Below are positions 60,107-64,000 of a stretch of 64,000 bases of DNA, in pieces (the stretch's first letter is position 1; the number at the start of each line of letters is the position of its first letter). Location of the stretch: contig OZ023199.1 in NCBI GenBank assembly GCA_963995505.1, positions 1,178,001 to 1,242,000 of the forward strand, read 5' to 3'. Position numbers and translations under genes: made by a program. This DNA is from Hypericum androsaemum. Lineage: Eukaryota; Streptophyta; Magnoliopsida; Malpighiales; Hypericaceae. Under the pieces are notes generated by a model. That model searched no databases. It had not been told where the DNA came from and worked only from the letters and a program-made list of their open reading frames with translations.

Positions 60107-61238
60107 AACGAGACTGAACTAACGGGAGTTAAGTGGCGTCACAAAAGTATGAAAGAATGTTACTTCAATCACATTTTTTAAATAACTATTAAACATATGA
60201 TAACCAAGCCAAAAAGTGTCAATTATACTAAATTATGCATCCCTATGGAAATGGAAGGTTCTCAATCCCTTCGTAGTTGTATGTTGCATAAATTGAAGTA
60301 GATAGAATATCAAATCTATCCGGTCTTAACGTGTTAATCATACTAATCACGAGAGATCACCATTTTTTATATCAAGATTTTTGTTTGATTATAAATAATC
60401 GGTCGAGATCTTCCACCATGAACTGTAGAATTATATAAAATTTTAATTCTCCGTAATCAAATTTTGTCTTTTCGTTAGCAGGCTCGAATCACTCCGAATA
60501 TTCACGATTCTGAATCAGTCTATCATTCCTTGATATAACATATGCAAATATATGAGTACTCAAATTTGAAACACCGGTTAATTTAAAATTATATTATCAA
60601 TTAAATATAACTGTGTTTAATGATACTTAGGTAATTAGATGGTCTCGCGTTTATTTTGAACTCTTTTGTTGTAATGTTGACTAATTTTTTCATAAGAATC
60701 TTCCCACTTTTCTTATAGTAGAGTATATATAATTTTATAGTTCCATTATACACATCGTTCATTACAATGTGATATGTTCGAAATGAAGGTACATACTAAT
60801 TAACAAAAATGAAAAAAATGTAAACATATAACGACAAAATCGAAGACTATTGGAAATGCATCGTAAACATCTTCAAACATGTTGGCGAAACAATAACACT
60901 CTGAGTCGAATTTTTCGATTTAGGATTACAATGAGTTTTTTTTCCTACAGTTTAAAGGGGACATATTCGCCAGAAAAATTCTCAATTCTGACTCTAAGGA
61001 CTCGATAATATAATAATAACTAAATTGGAGAGGGGGCTCGAAAATTAGTAGGAAAACTAAGTACCCTAATTATCCCTCGTTCAAAACCAAAAACTCATAA
61101 GGGAAAAAATTGAAGAGCGCCGCCTCCGTACATAAGATGGACCAGATTATTTCAAAAGTAGTCTAAAGATAAATAGCATACAGATGCGCACCTAAGAAAT
61201 TTGTGATATAACTGTTTCTGGAAGAGTATGTAGCCCAT
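60103..61238. other. AT-rich spacer, right end possibly residual retrotransposon interior
   Basis: No ORF recognised. Sequence just left of 61239 leads into a polypurine tract, so the last hundred or so bases probably belong to the element whose 3' LTR follows. Confidence 0.35.
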
Positions 61239-61730
61239 GTGGGAGATTGTTAGGAAATTTATTTCCTAATTATATTATGGGCCACATATTTATTTATCAG
61301 TTATATTAGCTATTTGACTAATTGGAGCTATTATAAGGTGATCTATAGTTTATGAAGTCCAAGACTACTTGACTTCTAATGAAATATGGACTCAATAAGC
61401 AGATACCAGTTATTGGCCCAATTAAGGGGATTATGGGAACCCTACTTGGCCAATATATAAAGACCCCTATGTTATGGTCCCCAATATACTAAATCGATAA
61501 CGTTCTCTTCTCCCCATCAGGAAGAGCGACGGTTGCCTTTGAGGGTCTCAGGGATTTAGTTGAGGAAGACCACAAACCACCGCGTTCGTGCAGGTTCCAT
61601 TATTCCCGATCGTCGTAGAGATTTTGCAACAGTTGACGATCATTCGCGATGGATCCATGTATTCCTATGAATCCTTAACTATTCAACATGATGATGATCT
61701 TGGGTTATTAGATATGAATTATATCTAACA
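61239..61730 (+). mobile_element. Polypurine tract plus 3' LTR of a Copia-type element
   Basis: GTGGGAGAT (61239-61247) is a typical Copia polypurine tract directly before TGTTAGGAAATTTATTTCC. The LTR ends in ATATCTAACA at 61730 (483 bp), giving TGTTAG...CTAACA ends. A TATA-like CAATATATAAAG lies at about 61451, showing plus orientation. No PBS follows, as expected for a 3' LTR, and nearly all of the internal region is gone. Confidence 0.8.
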
Positions 61731-61860
61731 AGCTGATGAATCAGCCCTTCCCGATGCTCGTACCGTCGGGCAGCACGTCGTCGTTCTTGCAGACCTTGGT
61801 GTCCACGGGTACGGGTGGGTATAGCCTCATCGACTCTGAAATGGCTGCTTGCAGGTACTA
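61731..61860 (-). pseudogene. Cytochrome P450 fragment (CYP94/CYP86-like), about 43 codons
   Basis: The minus strand reads [19 protein letters not shown] and then [19 protein letters not shown], a stop, and FIS. This contains the K-helix E-x-x-R (ESMR) and the RLYPPVP run of fatty-acid ω-hydroxylase P450s of the CYP86 clan. The Trp expected after GKG is TGA. The fragment starts at the join with the Copia integrase remnant and ends exactly at the LTR boundary, so it is a stranded piece of a host gene. The heme-binding Cys region is absent. Confidence 0.8.
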
Positions 61861-63464
61861 TTTGCACTTGTTTGCAGCCTCATCGTCAATAAACGTGATG
61901 AAATACTTTTTCCACCTCTAGTTTGCACTTGTTTCATATCGCATATGTCAGTATGAATTAACTCTAAAGGTGTAGTACTTCTTTTCACTGAATGAAAAGG
62001 TGCTTTGGTCATTTTTGCAACTACACATACTTCACATTTATTGTTTGGGTCAAACTCTATTTTAGGCAATAAATTTAAACTTACTAACTTTCTTAGTGAA
62101 CTCAAATTTACGTGTCATAATCTATCATGCCATAAGTTAGAACTCTCAGCCAAATAAGAAGAATTGATAACTTTATTAGGGTCATTAAAGGCGCGTTTTA
62201 CAGTTATTACATTCATCTTGAAGAGCCCCCTCTCGAGGTAACCCTTTCTTACAAAAGCACCAGCCTTGGTCAATACAAATCTATCAGCCTCGAATACTAG
62301 TTTCATCCCAGCTTTGCTCAACAGTGAGCCGGATACTAAATTCTTACGAATGTCTAGGACATGCAGCACATCCTTGAGGGTTAGCTCTTTTCCGGAGGTC
62401 AGCTTCAGTACCACCTGGCCTAGTCCGACTACGGGAGAAGTTGCGGAGTTACCTATAAACAGCTTTCGGCCGTTGATCGCGATATAGGTCGAGAACATCT
62501 CCTTGTCTGAGCAGATGTGTCGGGTTGCCCCTATGTCAATGAACCACTCTCTTGAGTTATCCACCAGATTGGCTTCAAACACCACGGCAGATAAGTCTAG
62601 CTCAGACAGGTCTTCGGCCAGATTTGCCTTTTCACGATCGTCCCTCTTTGGCAGGCGATAATCTTTTGCCATGTGACCGGGTTTGTCGCAGTTGTAGCAA
62701 TTGCCCTTGATCTTCTTAGCTTTCTTTGGCTTTGGCTCTTGCTTCTCCTGCTTATTCCTGGACTTCTTCCTCTTCTTGCCAGTACCACCTTCGGTGAGGT
62801 GTACCTTGGCTTCGGAGTTGGTCCTGCCGGTCTTGACTTCGGACTTTCGGTTGTCTTCCTCGATCCTTAGTCTCACGATCAGGTCTTCCAACCCCATATC
62901 CTTCCTCTTATGCTTGAGATAGTTCTTGAAGTCCTTCCACAGAGGGGGTAGCTTCTCGATTAGAGCAGCCACTTGGAAGGATTTGCTGAGTTGCATTCCT
63001 TCAGCATGGATCTCATGTAGGATTAGTTGCAACTCTTGCACTTGGTCTATCACCTTCTTGGAGTCGATCATCTTGAAGTTGAGGAATCGTCCGACGATGA
63101 ATTTCTTCAAGCCGGTATCCTCTGTTTTGTACTTCTTCTCCAAGGAGTCCCATAATTCTTTTACGGTCTTGAAACCTGCATAGACATTGTAAAGGGTGTC
63201 GTCTAGTCTATTCAGAATATAGTTACGACATAGGAAGTCGCTATGACTCCATGCATCGAGGGCGTTGATCTTCTGTTGATCAGCCTCATTTTCCGCCACC
63301 TTTGGAGCCTCTTCCTTCAAGAATCGGACCAGGTTGAGCATTGTCAGGTAGAACAGCATCTTTTGTTGCTATCTCTTGAACTCGGTACCGTTGAACTTGG
63401 CCGGCCTTTCGGCGTGGACAGTTCTCGGGACCGCTGGCACTGGTGCTGAGCTTGTTGATGCCAT
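61861..63464 (-). pseudogene. Copia gag-protease-integrase N-terminus remnant (minus strand)
   Basis: Gag starts at about 63464 (MASTSSAPVPAVPRTVHAE); an in-frame TAG follows near 63380. The main open frame, 63359-62115, holds the UBN2 gag region ([35 protein letters not shown]) and the knuckle [14 protein letters not shown], where the last Cys is Tyr. The protease motif reads [10 protein letters not shown], with Ile in place of the D-S-G serine. The block ending at LWHDRL is the GAG-pre-integrase domain. After a frame break the integrase start follows (CEVCVVAKMTKAPFHS, TPLELIHTDICDMKQVQT) and is cut off near 61861. Reverse transcriptase and RNase H are absent. Both protease and knuckle defects make it inactive. 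Confidence 0.9.
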
Positions 63465-64000
63465 CTTCAAGTACACAAATCTCATCTTACGAATGTTGTA
63501 TCTCGGAGATGGTGTACTTAATTAGGATCTTTATTAGTCGAGGTAAGAGTTGGACTCTTTCTCCGTAAGACGAGATTGCCCTGTATTCAGTGCTTACGGG
63601 CTGCGGCAATCGTCCCCAAGATACAACGACTAGGCTGCTTCTGAGTTCGTAGCACAACGACCCTCGAAGCTTCAGGCGAACCTTGAAAATTTTGAACTTT
63701 CTGAGAGAGGGAGAGAGAAGAACGACTATTGCTAACGAATGCTTATGCAATGAGTGTTCGGGGGTGATTTGCAAATGAGGGGGAGAGGCCTATTTATAGG
63801 CGCTGAAAGAGTGGCAGGCAGGCACTCCGAAGGGGCACGAGGCACTTCCGAAGAGATGCGACTCAGGCAGGCTGCCAGATCGCTCGTGGCTCTTCGGAGA
63901 TGTCCCTTCGCTAGGCAGATTGCTCCAGCCTCTTTGCATCCCTTCATGGATTGCTCGCAGCCCTTCGGCCGTCTGGAAATTTTCGGGATGTTCCAGCCCT
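63465..64000 (-). mobile_element. Leader and part of the 5' LTR of the minus-strand Copia element
   Basis: Upstream of gag on the minus strand there is a CT-rich leader and a TATA box (CCTATAAATAGGCC, 63787-63800). GC-rich U3-like sequence with repeated CCCTTCGG/CTTCGGA motifs runs to the window edge. No canonical PBS was found between LTR and gag, so the LTR end is not fixed. Confidence 0.55.

Noticed and set aside
1..64000. CRISPR arrays, operons, riboswitches, rRNA or tRNA genes
   Set aside because: Nuclear plant DNA; repeats seen lack spacer structure and no cloverleaf or rRNA sequence was recognised by eye. A tRNAscan run would settle tRNAs.

Overview
This window is nuclear DNA from a flowering plant, most likely a eudicot. 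The evidence is the plant-only gene set (MOR1-type TOG protein, PPR protein, STP hexose transporter, ankyrin-PGG protein, EAR-motif zinc-ribbon protein), short AT-rich GT-AG introns, AT-rich spacers, and Copia, hAT and Mutator-like transposon debris. The species cannot be named from the sequence alone. All calls come from reading the sequence; no database was searched.

Layout. 39-13009 (+): the last 47 exons (about 1,755 codons) of a MOR1/GEM1 (XMAP215 family) microtubule polymerase gene that starts left of the window. 13609-13994: a short Mutator-type MITE. 16246-17190 (-): a GIR1-like zinc-ribbon protein with an EAR motif. 19656-26230: three diverged copies of an unrecognised small membrane/proline-rich protein gene. 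The first is intact, the second is broken by an LTR-like insertion, and the third lacks a start codon; a hAT element sits between copies 2 and 3. 26594-29065 (-): an intronless mitochondrial-type PPR protein. 30367-32093 (+): a three-exon STP-type sugar/proton symporter. 33162-35581: two long-TIR transposons back to back, the second Pack-MULE-like with an 18-bp minisatellite. 36205-37170 (+): a RING1-type E3 ligase. 40279-41640 (+): EAPP. 42082-44482 (-): a five-exon ankyrin-PGG membrane protein.

From 45 kb the window is repeat-rich. 47503-51631 is a decayed Copia element with LTR, PBS, an extra ORF ahead of gag, and a broken gag-protease. 51640-53400 is tandem-repeat-rich, LTR-like DNA. 57326-58662 is a Ran GTPase pseudogene that keeps its introns. 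61248-64000 is a nested mosaic: a plus-strand 3' LTR, a 130-bp cytochrome P450 fragment, and a minus-strand Copia gag-protease-integrase fragment running off the right edge.

The host genes are unrelated housekeeping or regulatory genes on both strands and form no operon or pathway cluster. The least explained items are the small-protein family (including a coding micro-inversion between two copies), the pre-gag ORF and G-box-rich U3 of the Copia element, the stranded P450 fragment, and the intron-retaining Ran pseudogene.
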